A stretch of 64,000 nucleotides of DNA from positions 62,001-126,000 of the forward strand of contig QFQQ01000009.1 in the NCBI GenBank assembly GCA_003243445.1, in the 5' to 3' direction. The notes beneath the pieces were generated by a model. The model had not been told where the DNA came from. It made no database searches and saw nothing but the letters and a program-made list of their open reading frames with translations. Positions 1 to 8,001 of this stretch are shown here, one piece after another. Source of the stretch: Citrobacter freundii (GTDB lineage Bacteria; Bacteroidota; Bacteroidia; Chitinophagales; Chitinophagaceae). The first letter of the stretch is position 1. Each line of letters begins with the position of its first letter. Position numbers and translations under genes: made by a program.

Positions 1-316
1 GGGTATCGTAGAAGATCTTGCGAAAGTATTACATGCGGCTACAGCCTGCAGCCGCCCGGTTGCCGATGCACACTGGCGCCCGCATAATGAACACGTTGGC
101 CAGACCGGTATCGCGATCGCTCCTAACCTGTATATCGCCATCGGTATTTCCGGCGCGATCCAGCATCTTGCCGGCGTTAACCGCAGCAAGGTGATCGTGG
201 TGATCAACAAAGACCCGGAAGCTCCGTTCTTCAAAGCTGCTGACTATGGGATTGTTGGTGATGCATTTGAGGTAGTGCCAAAGCTGACGGAAGCGATCAA
301 AAAGATCAAGGCCTGA
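1..316 (+). CDS. etfA: Electron transfer flavoprotein alpha subunit, C-terminal part
   Basis: The window opens inside this gene; the reading frame starts at base 2 and ends at TGA 314-316, leaving about 104 residues. They hold the FAD-binding C-terminal domain of EtfA: GQTG, the block LYIAIGISGAIQHLAG, then INKDPEAP and ADYGIVGD, all in the family order. EtfA and EtfB form a soluble heterodimer that passes electrons from acyl-CoA dehydrogenases to the quinone pool. etfB would be expected just upstream, outside the window. A bifunctional nuclease gene follows on the same strand, an order I know from other Bacteroidota. Identification is secure; the N-terminal part is not visible. Confidence 0.95.
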   Translation, partial: GIVEDLAKVLHAATACSRPVADAHWRPHNEHVGQTGIAIAPNLYIAIGISGAIQHLAGVNRSKVIVVINKDPEAPFFKAADYGIVGDAFEVVPKLTEAIKKIKA

Positions 317-320
317 TAAT

Positions 321-424
321 AAGTAAAAAGTCAAAAGTAAAAATTAACCCCGCTTGACGAATGAGGATCAAATACTTCGATAAGTGGGGCTACTTTTTAC
401 TTTTGGCTTTTTACTTTTGACTTA
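321..424. repeat. Intergenic inverted repeat, family A (AAAAGTC/AAAAGTA words)
   Basis: The left arm (321-355) is built from AAAAGT words and ends in ACCCCGCTT. The right arm (382-423) is its reverse complement with one extra word and begins AAGTGGGGCT. The spacer (356-381) is 26 nt of unrelated sequence. The element fills most of the gap between etfA and the next gene. RNA from either strand could fold into a long A/U-rich stem with a G/C-rich tip. It may act as a terminator or 3-prime stabiliser, but that is inference. The same words recur at 24901-24988 and 40489-40590. Confidence 0.8.
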
Positions 425-480
425 GGCCAACGGTCCGGCTGGTTTTTTTACCAAAAAGCCTTAGTTTCGTGTGATATTTT

Positions 481-1095
481 ATGAAGAAAATAGAATTGGA
501 AATAGTGGCCTTATCCCACAGTATCACTCAAACACATTCGTACGCGGTTGTATTGGGTGAAGTGAACGGATTACGGCGTTTACCGATTGTGATTGGTGGA
601 TTTGAGGCGCAGGCGATAGCAGTTGCCCTGGAAAAGATGAATCCCAGCCGTCCTCTCACACATGATCTGATGAAGAATTTTCTGAATGCCTTCTCGATCG
701 ATCTCCATGAGATCATTATCTGCGACCTGCAGGAAGGTATCTTCTATTCCAAGCTTGTTTGCTCTTCCGAGAACGATACGATCGAAATAGACTCCCGTAC
801 ATCTGATGCGCTTGCGCTTGCTGTACGCTTTGGATGTCCCATCTATACATACGAAAACATCCTGGAAAGCGCAGGTATCCTGATGGAAGACACAGGGACC
901 GGCAGCAAGAAAAAGAAAGCCAAACAGGAAGTGATGGTGGAAGAGCCGGGAGCCAGCAGCGGAGGTAACGAAGATCTCAAGACCATGAGTATCGAGGAGC
1001 TTGATGCACTGTTGAATGATGTGCTGGAGAGCGAAGACTATATCCGCGCCATCGCTATCCGCGATGAGATCAACAGCCGCAAAAAGAAACGCTGA
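481..1095 (+). CDS. Bifunctional nuclease family protein (DUF151) with C-terminal UVR motif
   Basis: The protein has 204 residues. Residues 1-130 match the DUF151 / bifunctional nuclease domain: LPIVIGGFEAQAIA, RPLTHDLM and SRTSDALALAVRFGCPI are typical. A low-complexity Lys/Glu linker follows (about 140-165), then a UvrB/UvrC-type helical hairpin (about 168-204, with MSIEELDALLND and IRDEIN). Plant and bacterial relatives are reported to have DNase/RNase activity; the role in Bacteroidota is not settled. The UVR motif suggests docking to a protein partner. The ATG at 481 follows an AT-rich leader. ispE begins 41 bp downstream. Confidence 0.9.
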   Translation: MKKIELEIVALSHSITQTHSYAVVLGEVNGLRRLPIVIGGFEAQAIAVALEKMNPSRPLTHDLMKNFLNAFSIDLHEIIICDLQEGIFYSKLVCSSENDTIEIDSRTSDALALAVRFGCPIYTYENILESAGILMEDTGTGSKKKKAKQEVMVEEPGASSGGNEDLKTMSIEELDALLNDVLESEDYIRAIAIRDEINSRKKKR

Positions 1096-1136
1096 TCAGC
1101 ATTCCGGTTTTTACTCATTCTTAAAAAACGCTTCCA

Positions 1137-1964
1137 GTGGTCGTATTTCCCAATGCGAAAATCAATCTCGGGCTTCGCATAGTCGAAAAACGAAATGACG
1201 GCTATCATGAGCTGGAAACAGTTTTCTATCCCCTGCCCCTTTATGATGCGCTGGAGATCATCCGCCAACCGAACGGAACAGGCGTTCAGTTCCATTCTTC
1301 CGGTCTGGCCATTGCCGGCAATACAGCCGATAATCTTTGTGTGAAGGCATATAATCTGCTCAAGCAGGATTTTCCCGATCTCCCGTCTGTGGTCATGCAA
1401 TTGCAGAAAGCCATTCCGTCCGGAGCAGGTCTTGGCGGCGGAAGCGCCGATGCCTCGTTTACATTGAAATTGCTCAACCAGCTTGGTAATCTAGGCCTGT
1501 CCACCACTCAGTTACTTGACTACAGCCTTCGCCTGGGAAGCGATTGTCCCTTCTTTGTTATTAATAAACCTGCTTATGCAACGGGGCGCGGTGAGTTGCT
1601 TGAAACGATCCCGCTTGATCTTTCGGCCTATGGTTTTGTGGTTGTCAATCCTGGTATTCATGTGCCAACGGGTCCCGCATTTTCCTGGCTCACTCCTGCC
1701 CGTCCCTCCAGCTCATTAAAACAACTGATCCGGCTGCCCGTGGAGCAATGGCGCAACCAGGTGATCAATGATTTTGAGAAACCTGTAGCCGGACGTTATC
1801 CGGTCATCGCCGCGATCATCGATCAGCTTTATGCGCAAGGCGCTGTTTATGCTTCGATGAGTGGAAGCGGCAGCACGGTATATGGATTATTCGCCGCGAA
1901 TGCAAAACCGCAGCTTGCTTTTCCGGGAGAGTATCTTGTACGGGAGATTGGGTTCGGGAGATAA
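1137..1964 (+). CDS. ispE: 4-diphosphocytidyl-2-C-methyl-D-erythritol kinase
   Basis: This 275-residue GHMP kinase phosphorylates CDP-methylerythritol in the non-mevalonate isoprenoid pathway. The N-terminal motif PNAKINLGL (5-13) with DGYHELET nearby is diagnostic, and the glycine-rich ATP loop PSGAGLGGGSAD lies at 94-105. A C-terminal MSGSGSTVYGLF block completes the fold. No ATG exists in this frame between the upstream stop (TAA 1122-1124) and the conserved N-terminus, so GTG 1137 is the only sensible start. The gene lies 41 bp after the bifunctional nuclease and may be co-transcribed with it. Confidence 0.95.
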   Translation: MVVFPNAKINLGLRIVEKRNDGYHELETVFYPLPLYDALEIIRQPNGTGVQFHSSGLAIAGNTADNLCVKAYNLLKQDFPDLPSVVMQLQKAIPSGAGLGGGSADASFTLKLLNQLGNLGLSTTQLLDYSLRLGSDCPFFVINKPAYATGRGELLETIPLDLSAYGFVVVNPGIHVPTGPAFSWLTPARPSSSLKQLIRLPVEQWRNQVINDFEKPVAGRYPVIAAIIDQLYAQGAVYASMSGSGSTVYGLFAANAKPQLAFPGEYLVREIGFGR

Positions 1965-2060
1965 AAGTTCCAGGAGTTCCAGAAGTTTCAAAAGTTCCAG
2001 AGGTTACAGCATAGTGAAGGAACTTTTTGAGCTGCTAACCCCTGGATCCTTAAGAACCTC
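1965..2060. repeat. Degenerate inverted repeat, family B (GGTTCCAGA words)
   Basis: This convergent gap between ispE and the minus-strand methyltransferase begins with GTTCCAGGAGTTCCAGA-type words at 1966-2006. A weak reverse-complement arm, with GGAACTTTTT and CCTGGATCC blocks, runs from about 2018 to 2060. Only part of the stem can pair. It seems to be an eroded copy of the elements at 7100, 32131 and 33511. Confidence 0.5.
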
Positions 2061-2882
2061 TCAATGCTTCACCGCCACAAACATCGTCCGGTTATTATGT
2101 GATGTGTAATTATCAGGTAGAATATCTCCTGTATAATCAAATTGCTCAAACACGCTGTTGAAGCCCACTTCATGTAAAGCTTGCGTAAGATCTTTCTTCC
2201 GGACCCAGAAGGAACGGTCATTGTTATAGGATGCCCATAACAATTTTTCTACTTTGGCCTTTGGAGCGCTCTTGCTCCATTCACGGTACCATCTTCCTGC
2301 ATAACCTTCGTTTTCTGTCATTGGTGAAAGACGAAAATTTTTCCGGTATTCCAGGAACTTTGTTCTTTTCTGGATGGGTCCGATCACAAAACGGTTCAAG
2401 GGCCCGAGATTATAGCGGAAATCACGGTCAGGCGCAAAGTGCGTATTCAGGAAAAGTATCTTAGTTGTGCAGTTACTTACTGTTTTCAGGAAAGAGATCG
2501 GATCATTCAGGTGATAAAGCAGACCATAACAGATCGTGATATCAAACTTGCCATATTTGGGCAGGTTACGAACGTCATCTGTTGCAAAATGCAGATTATC
2601 CAGTTGCAGATTATTCTTTACATAATTGCATTTTTCGACATTTTCTGCGCGTGCTTCAATCCCCAGTGTGTCAAAGCCAAGTTTAGCCAGCTCAACTGAG
2701 TAGCCGCCCTCCAGGCAGCCAAGATCAACCGCTCTCATCTGAGACCTGTTTTCTTTGCTTACAAAAAGGGAGATAGACTTTGCAATGGAAGTCCACATAG
2801 CGCTGTTTTCAAGCAGCAAGCCATTGGACGGCATGGTGGTTTGGCCGTTATTCAGCTTTACGTTGTGTGCAGTGAATGTCAT
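2061..2882 (-). CDS. Class I SAM-dependent methyltransferase
   Basis: The protein has 273 residues. Motif I is AVDLGCLEGGYSVELAKLG (about 51-69), followed by LGIEARAENVEKC as the ribose-binding acidic strand, DVRNLPKYGKFD, and ICYGLLYHLNDP, the usual order of a Rossmann methyltransferase. The C-terminal half (about 150-273) carries many Trp and Arg residues and no family I recognise. The substrate cannot be named from sequence. It faces ispE across a family B element and stands alone on its strand. The start is the only ATG close to the conserved domain. Confidence 0.75.
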   Translation of the reverse strand: MTFTAHNVKLNNGQTTMPSNGLLLENSAMWTSIAKSISLFVSKENRSQMRAVDLGCLEGGYSVELAKLGFDTLGIEARAENVEKCNYVKNNLQLDNLHFATDDVRNLPKYGKFDITICYGLLYHLNDPISFLKTVSNCTTKILFLNTHFAPDRDFRYNLGPLNRFVIGPIQKRTKFLEYRKNFRLSPMTENEGYAGRWYREWSKSAPKAKVEKLLWASYNNDRSFWVRKKDLTQALHEVGFNSVFEQFDYTGDILPDNYTSHNNRTMFVAVKH

Positions 2883-3030
2883 AAATGATCGATTTTATGG
2901 TCTATGGTTGTATATGCAATATAAGCATGTATACGATCTGATCCGGGTATCCGTGTGTAATTAAAAACGTTAAAAAGCAGGGCATTGAAGCTAATTGTGC
3001 CCGCTCCGCACAAAACCCGGCTTATTTTTT

Positions 3031-3066
3031 TATCTTGCCGGAAATCATAACTCCCCGCTCGGGGAG
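3031..3066 (+). promoter_or_regulatory. Probable rocD promoter (-7 box) and leader palindrome
   Basis: TATCTTGC at 3031-3038 is close to the Bacteroidota -7 consensus TAnnTTTG. Thirteen bases later CTCCCCG (3051-3057) and CGGGGAG (3060-3066) form a perfect dyad with a two-base centre, too tight for a stable RNA loop, so it looks more like a protein-binding site. It sits in the roughly 70-nt leader of rocD. Function is inferred from position only. Confidence 0.4.
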
Positions 3067-3110
3067 CATAGTTCCGTGTACCATCCTGTTTCCCTTTTTA
3101 ATTTATTATC

Positions 3111-4349
3111 ATGCAAACAATGTCCAGACTTAGTTCTGCTGCTAAACATTATCTCGATCTCGAAGAAAAATATGGTGCTCATAATTATCATCCCCTTCCA
3201 GTTGTATTGGAGCAGGGCAAGGGTGTTTTTGTCTGGGATGTGGACGGCAAGCCCTATTATGATTTCCTGAGCGGATATTCGGCCGTAAACCAGGGACATT
3301 GTCATCCCAGGATCGTTGAGGCATTTATGCGTCAGGCTTCGAAGCTGACGCTGACCAGCCGTGCATTTCACAGCGATAAGATGGGACTGTATACTGAATT
3401 TATTACCCGGTATTTTGGTTATGATAAAGTGCTGCCGATGAATACCGGCGTCGAAGCTGTTGAAACGGCTATTAAACTCTGCCGCAAATGGGCGTACGAG
3501 GTAAAAGGTGTGCCGGACGGACAGGCAGTGATAGTGGTGTGTGAAGGCAATTTCCATGGCCGGACAACCGGTGTAATATCTTTCAGCAATGATCCCTCGT
3601 CAACTACACATTTTGGTCCTTACCTGCCGGGTTTTATCCGCATCCCATATAATGATGTGAAGGCACTGGAAGATGTATTGTCCTCCAACAGGAACATAGC
3701 GGGTTTTCTGGTAGAGCCGATACAGGGTGAAGCCGGTGTTGTTGTTCCCGACGAAGGCTATCTTGCAAAGAGCAAACAACTCTGTGAATCTTCGAACGTA
3801 TTGTTCATTGCTGATGAGATACAGACCGGTCTTGCCCGCACAGGAAAAATGCTTGCCTGTGATCATGAAAACGTGAGACCGGATATTCTTATACTTGGTA
3901 AAGCCCTGAGCGGAGGAATGCTGCCCGTAAGCGCTGTACTGGCCGATGACCCGGTGATGCTGACCATCAAACCCGGTGAGCACGGTTCCACTTACGGTGG
4001 CAATCCGCTTGCCTGCGAGACAGCTATTGCGGCATTAACCGTCTTGAAAGATGAGCAGATGGCGCAGAATGCAACAGTGATGGGCGAACGCTTGCGCGAA
4101 GGACTCCGCTCGCTGAATTCTCCTCATATCGGCATCGCTCGTGGTAAAGGCTTGTTGAATGCGATCGTGATCAGCCATGCCAATGCAGATGCAGCCTGGG
4201 ATCTTTGTCTCTATCTCAAAGACAATGGGCTTCTTGCCAAACCTACGCACGGCGATAAGATCCGCTTTGCACCTCCATTGATCATTACCGCGGAGCAGGT
4301 GGACGAATGTGTAGGGATTATCGGGGCGGCGCTAACGAGGCTCAGTTAG
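3111..4349 (+). CDS. rocD: Ornithine--oxo-acid aminotransferase
   Basis: This 412-residue class III PLP aminotransferase converts ornithine and 2-oxoglutarate to glutamate semialdehyde and glutamate. The N-terminal AHNYHPLPVVLEQGKGV is typical of ornithine aminotransferase, FHGRTTGVISFS contains the PLP-stacking region, and Lys264 in LILGKALSGG is the expected Schiff-base lysine. DEIQTGLARTG and EHGSTYGGNPLAC are also conserved. The length is normal for the family. The ATG at 3111 has a second in-frame ATG three codons later; either would suit. No arginine-catabolism partner is adjacent. Confidence 0.95.
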   Translation: MQTMSRLSSAAKHYLDLEEKYGAHNYHPLPVVLEQGKGVFVWDVDGKPYYDFLSGYSAVNQGHCHPRIVEAFMRQASKLTLTSRAFHSDKMGLYTEFITRYFGYDKVLPMNTGVEAVETAIKLCRKWAYEVKGVPDGQAVIVVCEGNFHGRTTGVISFSNDPSSTTHFGPYLPGFIRIPYNDVKALEDVLSSNRNIAGFLVEPIQGEAGVVVPDEGYLAKSKQLCESSNVLFIADEIQTGLARTGKMLACDHENVRPDILILGKALSGGMLPVSAVLADDPVMLTIKPGEHGSTYGGNPLACETAIAALTVLKDEQMAQNATVMGERLREGLRSLNSPHIGIARGKGLLNAIVISHANADAAWDLCLYLKDNGLLAKPTHGDKIRFAPPLIITAEQVDECVGIIGAALTRLS

Positions 4350-4350
4350 C

Positions 4351-4528
4351 GGAGGGATGTTCGATGTTGGATGGTCGATGGTCGATGTTGGATGTTGGAC
4401 GGTCGACTTTGATCAGAGAAATGTTTCTTTTATCGATTAAAGGCGGCCTCTCCTTTATTTTAGACTTCGACCTGGAGAACTCGACCATCGACCATCCAAC
4501 ATCGACCATCGATCCCTCTCTTCCGCCT
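4351..4528. repeat. Intergenic inverted repeat, family C (GATGGTCGATGTT words)
   Basis: The left arm (about 4351-4406) is a run of GATGTTCGATG, GATGGTCGATG and GATGTTGGA words starting one base after the rocD stop. The right arm (about 4480-4528) is the reverse complement. The 73-nt spacer is unrelated. Both outer ends share GCGGA-GAGGGA-like sequence not found in the other C copies, so the arms match each other beyond the family words. The element is open in the frame of the next gene and would add a false 82-residue extension to it. Confidence 0.8.
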
Positions 4529-4552
4529 CTCCAAATTCATTATCTTGCTCCC

Positions 4553-5251
4553 ATGAACCAACCCACTCACCACGAAAAACATCTCCGCAGCAGTGATTTT
4601 CTCACCGATGTGGTGATCGGTATGAGTGATGGATTGACGGTGCCGTTTGCGCTGGCGGCGGGTTTGTCGGGTGCGGTAGCAAATACTTCTATCATTGTGA
4701 TCGCTGGAATTGCGGAGATCGCCGCGGGTTCTATTGCAATGGGCCTGGGTGGTTATCTGGCCGGAAAGACAGAGATCGATCATTACGAAGCTGAGCTGAA
4801 ACGGGAGAATGAGGAAGTGGATACCGTTCCGGACAAAGAAAAGGAAGAAGTAAAAGAGTTTTTTGCCAATATCGGATTGAGCGCGGAAATGCAACAGCGC
4901 GCAGCGGATGAGATTGCAAAAGACAAACAGCAATGGGTCGATTTTATGATGAAGTATGAGCTGGGGCTGGACAAACCTGATCCCCGGAGGGCGACAAAGT
5001 CTGCATTGAACATTGGTCTTTCCTATGCAATTGGTGGTCTTGTGCCGTTAAGTCCTTATTTCTTTACAGATACACCCGTGAATGCCCTACGTATTTCCGT
5101 GGTGATCACGCTGATCTGTTTATTCATTTTTGGTTTTTTCAAAAGCAGGATCACCGGGGTGAATGCGTGGGCGGGAGCTCTGCGGGTAACGATCATTGGT
5201 GCACTGGCCGCTGCCGCAGCGTTTGGCGTTGCCAGATTATTCGAGGCATAA
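4553..5251 (+). CDS. VIT1/CCC1 family transporter (iron/manganese type)
   Basis: The protein has 232 residues when started at ATG 4553; the open frame runs further upstream but only through the family C repeat. The N-terminal half has the VIT signature: SDFLTDVVIGMSDGLTVPFALAAGLSGA, AEIAAGSIAMGLGGYLAGKTE. A Glu-rich cytoplasmic segment (about 80-130) follows, corresponding to the metal-binding region of plant VIT1, then three more membrane segments. Family members move Fe2+ or Mn2+ out of the cytoplasm. TATCTTGC (4540-4547) may be its -7 box, implying a very short leader. Confidence 0.85.
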   Translation: MNQPTHHEKHLRSSDFLTDVVIGMSDGLTVPFALAAGLSGAVANTSIIVIAGIAEIAAGSIAMGLGGYLAGKTEIDHYEAELKRENEEVDTVPDKEKEEVKEFFANIGLSAEMQQRAADEIAKDKQQWVDFMMKYELGLDKPDPRRATKSALNIGLSYAIGGLVPLSPYFFTDTPVNALRISVVITLICLFIFGFFKSRITGVNAWAGALRVTIIGALAAAAAFGVARLFEA

Positions 5252-5255
5252 AAAA

Positions 5256-5275
5256 GCCCCGTGGGTGAACGGGGC
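5256..5275 (-). terminator. GC-rich hairpin, terminator-like on the minus strand
   Basis: GCCCCGT (5256-5262) pairs with ACGGGGC (5269-5275) around a six-base loop. The T tract that would complete an intrinsic terminator (five bases plus) lies on the minus strand, so it best stops transcripts coming from the minus-strand gene at 5520. It also sits directly after the stop of the VIT-type gene and could protect that mRNA end. I see no feature in 5276-5519. Confidence 0.6.
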
Positions 5276-5519
5276 GGTGAAATTCGAATGGTTTTTCGGT
5301 CAGATTTATTCGTTTAAATAAAAATCGGGGAAAAACGGTTACTGACAGATCGACCAAAATCTTTTACTGCGTCCAAAGACGACACATCAGGCCTACACTT
5401 GAAGGTGATTGAAAGTTTCCGATAGTTTTATAAGGGGAGGGAAGAATTGTCAGAATGAGGTTTGTGCATCGAATGTAGAGAAAAATTTTCCACACAACAA
5501 CAATTAGCTGAAAAAAAAT

Positions 5520-5951
5520 TTATAGTGTGGTTGTTTCTGCATTATTCGAAACAGGCTTTACCGTTTCCTGCGGTAATTTCATATCAGGAAATAAACCTGC
5601 GATCAACAATCCAATTGAAGCGGCAACCACGAGATAGATACCGGTATGTTTTTCGGGGCACTCTCCCGCCCTGCAGGCAGTGATCACAAAGAAATTTCTT
5701 ACGGCCCATGCAAGATTGATCGCCACAACAATGAGGTTTGCTCTTTTTGCCCACAGCTTTGGTATCAGGTGAAGGATTATAAAGATGCTGCCAAGTATGA
5801 GGTGCATATATCCCGGCTTTCCAAAGCTGGTATTTCCCGTATTTACTCCGGTCACAACTATAGCTCTCGCGGGCAATTCCATCCATACCATAAAACAGGA
5901 CGCGATCAGCAGAATGCCTGCTGCCAGGCCAAGCCATTTAATCCAACGCAT
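5520..5951 (-). CDS. Small four-helix membrane protein, unknown function
   Basis: The protein has 143 residues if it starts at the Met of MRWIKWLGLAAGILL; the frame is open for 35 codons more upstream but that part is basic and unlike a protein N-terminus. Four hydrophobic segments can be seen at about 6-25, 44-64, 70-90 and 104-124. A Cys pair in ITACRAGECPEK lies between helices 3 and 4. I do not recognise a family. It is isolated between a hairpin and the outer-membrane barrel gene on the same strand. Confidence 0.6.
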   Translation of the reverse strand: MRWIKWLGLAAGILLIASCFMVWMELPARAIVVTGVNTGNTSFGKPGYMHLILGSIFIILHLIPKLWAKRANLIVVAINLAWAVRNFFVITACRAGECPEKHTGIYLVVAASIGLLIAGLFPDMKLPQETVKPVSNNAETTTL

Positions 5952-6117
5952 AATCAAATCGATTGTAATGGGCGCAAGATAAACCATTAGGCCAATACCG
6001 CCATGTTCGTCCAAATGAAAGCGGCGCCCAGAAGAGCGCCGCGTCAGAAAACACAATGTAACCGAATAATATCTTTATAAACATCGGGTTGTTGTCTGGA
6101 GTGTCAAGGTCGAAACA

Positions 6118-6140
6118 CTTATTCGCGTAATCCGCGTGTC
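6118..6140. repeat. Solo family G arm (ATTCGCGTAATCCGCG)
   Basis: ATTCGCGTAATCCGCGTG at 6121-6138 is the same text as in the right arm of the element at 28480-28543. I find no matching reverse-complement arm nearby, so it looks like a half-element left between two minus-strand genes. Confidence 0.4.
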
Positions 6141-6151
6141 CAATCCGAGTC

Positions 6152-6832
6152 CTAGAACTTATAACCCACTGTAAAGCTCAACACCCTGTGTTTATTATTA
6201 TCATCGGAGGAAGAGTTGGCAGTAGATTGAATTTTAGCAAGACCCAATCCATAGTTAGCGGAGATCACCAGATTGCTCGCTTCAATACCGATCAGGGCAT
6301 TCAGACCATAGTCAAATCTTTTTGCACGGAACACACCTGCACCTTCTTCTTCAGAAGTCAGGGGATTGTCGTCAGACCATTCGATGCTTTTGCTGAAATC
6401 CACTACACCATCGCCTTTGAACTTACCACCAATACCCATTGCTACATAAGGACCGGCACCTGCGAAGAAACGTACTCCACCGGTTGGTGTTTTAAATACA
6501 AGGTTTACAGGAAGCTCAAGATACTGAGGATTGAAAGTCAGTTTCTGGTAGCCTACATCACCGGAGTTACCATTCTGCCATTTAATACCCTTGCCAGTGT
6601 AAAGCAAACCCGGCTGGATCGCAAAGAAATTGGTTACTTCAAAATCACCAACGATACCTGCCTGCCAGCTTGTAAGATTGTTGGCGTCGTTATAACTGCC
6701 ATTATCTTTATTCGAAACGTTTGCGAGGTTCACACCGCCTTTAATAATGACAGAAGATTTGCTTTGCGCAAATACGCCCACCGAACATAATGACATTACA
6801 GCTGCGCAGAAGAATAACTTTGTTGTTTTCAT
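6152..6832 (-). CDS. Outer-membrane beta-barrel protein (PorT-like / OMP_b-brl_2)
   Basis: The protein has about 226 residues. A signal peptide ends in GVFAQ, and the mature part has alternating strands, including KGGVNLANVSN, FAIQPGLLYTGKG, FNPQYLELPVNLVFKTP and GARFFAGAGPYVAMGIGG-like motifs that characterise the small eight-stranded barrels of Bacteroidota. It ends in VGYKF, a terminal aromatic typical of barrels inserted by BamA. The second Met is taken as start because it gives a clean Lys-start signal peptide. The ligand or role is unknown. Confidence 0.8.
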   Translation of the reverse strand: MKTTKLFFCAAVMSLCSVGVFAQSKSSVIIKGGVNLANVSNKDNGSYNDANNLTSWQAGIVGDFEVTNFFAIQPGLLYTGKGIKWQNGNSGDVGYQKLTFNPQYLELPVNLVFKTPTGGVRFFAGAGPYVAMGIGGKFKGDGVVDFSKSIEWSDDNPLTSEEEGAGVFRAKRFDYGLNALIGIEASNLVISANYGLGLAKIQSTANSSSDDNNKHRVLSFTVGYKF

Positions 6833-7099
6833 AATCATACAGTTTTATGTTGTAGATTAAGACAAAGAGTTTGCCACTGCCCCATGCCGTCATGCCAGTG
6901 ATGAATTATGTTATTTGTGGTTGTATGTAATTCTACACGTTATAAGCCTACGCATACGTTAGCACGATTGCAACAGTGGAAACAAATCCACAAAACATTT
7001 ACCGCCAGCTGAATCGCTGAAACCCGGCACAAGAGGTAGATGGAGACCTTTTATGGGTAATAAATCCCACAAATGGGGTAAAGTCAGAGGTGTGGCTCA

Positions 7100-7265
7100 G
7101 GCGGTGTTAAAGGTTCCAGAGGTTCCAGGAGTTTCAGAGGTTCCAAAGGTTGCTACCGCAGTTTGTGATATCTCTAACCTTCCGGATTACCGAAAGTTCG
7201 GAAAATTTTCTGCCAGCGGTAGCAACCTCTGAAACTTCTGGAACCTCTGGAACCTTCCACTGCCT
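7100..7265. repeat. Intergenic inverted repeat, family B
   Basis: Left arm 7100-7160 and right arm 7211-7265 are reverse complements over about 50 nt, broken by one extra 9-nt GGTTCCAAA-like word in the left arm. Both arms carry the element-specific block GTTGCTACCGC or its complement at the loop side, which no other B copy has. The spacer is 50 nt. The rest of this gap (6833-7099) is the leader of the barrel gene on the minus strand; I saw no exact TAnnTTTG box in it. Confidence 0.85.
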
Positions 7266-7267
7266 TT

Positions 7268-7954
7268 TCAAGCCCTGTTATAAATCTTAATAACCCCTTC
7301 CCTGACCATTTCAAACGATTCACCACAATATGCAAAGATGATTTCCGCAATATTCTCCGGCGTAACCCATTTATCAAAATCGCCGTTGGGCATGGCCTTG
7401 CGGTTTTCGGGTGTGTCTATGGTTGAAGGAACGATAACGTGGGTTACAACGGATGAGTTCTTTGCTTCTTCGTTCATCAGTTCAGCGAGACGGAAGACAA
7501 GCGACTTTGATAACGCATAGCCGGTTACGCCTTTGCCGTTTTTCATATCGAGACCGGGTTTGGAACCGGTCATGAATATGCGACCCTTGCGCTGATTGAG
7601 CATCTGCATAAAGATCAGGCGCGCGGGATTATAAGTTGTCTGGAAGTTGAGTTTGTAATGATGAAGAAGATCATCCATACCGGACTCTTCGATCTTTCCC
7701 ATCCCGAAGCCACCGGCGGTGAGTACAGCTACATCGATCACCGGATACTTTTGCAACAGGGAAACCATGAATGAAGAGGTCTGTTCTTCATTGCTGAGAT
7801 CAACGGAATAAACTTCAAATCCGGGTTTTCCATCAAAAGGAGTTTTGGATGGCTTGCTGGTGGTGCCGATCACCGCATATCCTTCTTTCAAAAATTTTCC
7901 GATCATCGCCTGACCAAGATTGCCTGTCGCTCCGGTAACTATCGCTGTTTTCAT
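7268..7954 (-). CDS. SDR family NAD(P)-dependent oxidoreductase
   Basis: The protein has 228 residues, near the usual 250 of a classical short-chain dehydrogenase. TGATGNLGQ (about 8-16) is the nucleotide-binding glycine motif, VAVLTAGGFG replaces the common NNAG strand, and YALSKS carries the Tyr-x3-Lys catalytic pair. The catalytic Ser is probably in GRIFMTGSKPG. The mid-protein GGFGMG variation and the short C-terminus leave the substrate unknown. It follows the APC permease gene on the same strand with a 47-bp gap, so the two may be co-transcribed. Confidence 0.8.
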   Translation of the reverse strand: MKTAIVTGATGNLGQAMIGKFLKEGYAVIGTTSKPSKTPFDGKPGFEVYSVDLSNEEQTSSFMVSLLQKYPVIDVAVLTAGGFGMGKIEESGMDDLLHHYKLNFQTTYNPARLIFMQMLNQRKGRIFMTGSKPGLDMKNGKGVTGYALSKSLVFRLAELMNEEAKNSSVVTHVIVPSTIDTPENRKAMPNGDFDKWVTPENIAEIIFAYCGESFEMVREGVIKIYNRA

Positions 7955-8001
7955 TTTTTATTTTCAAGTTACGAAATATCAGGCTGAGCTTGTAAAAGCG
8001 A

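Noticed and set aside
4307..4552. N-terminal extension of the VIT-type transporter
   Set aside because: The text is translated family C repeat; the conserved protein begins at ATG 4553.
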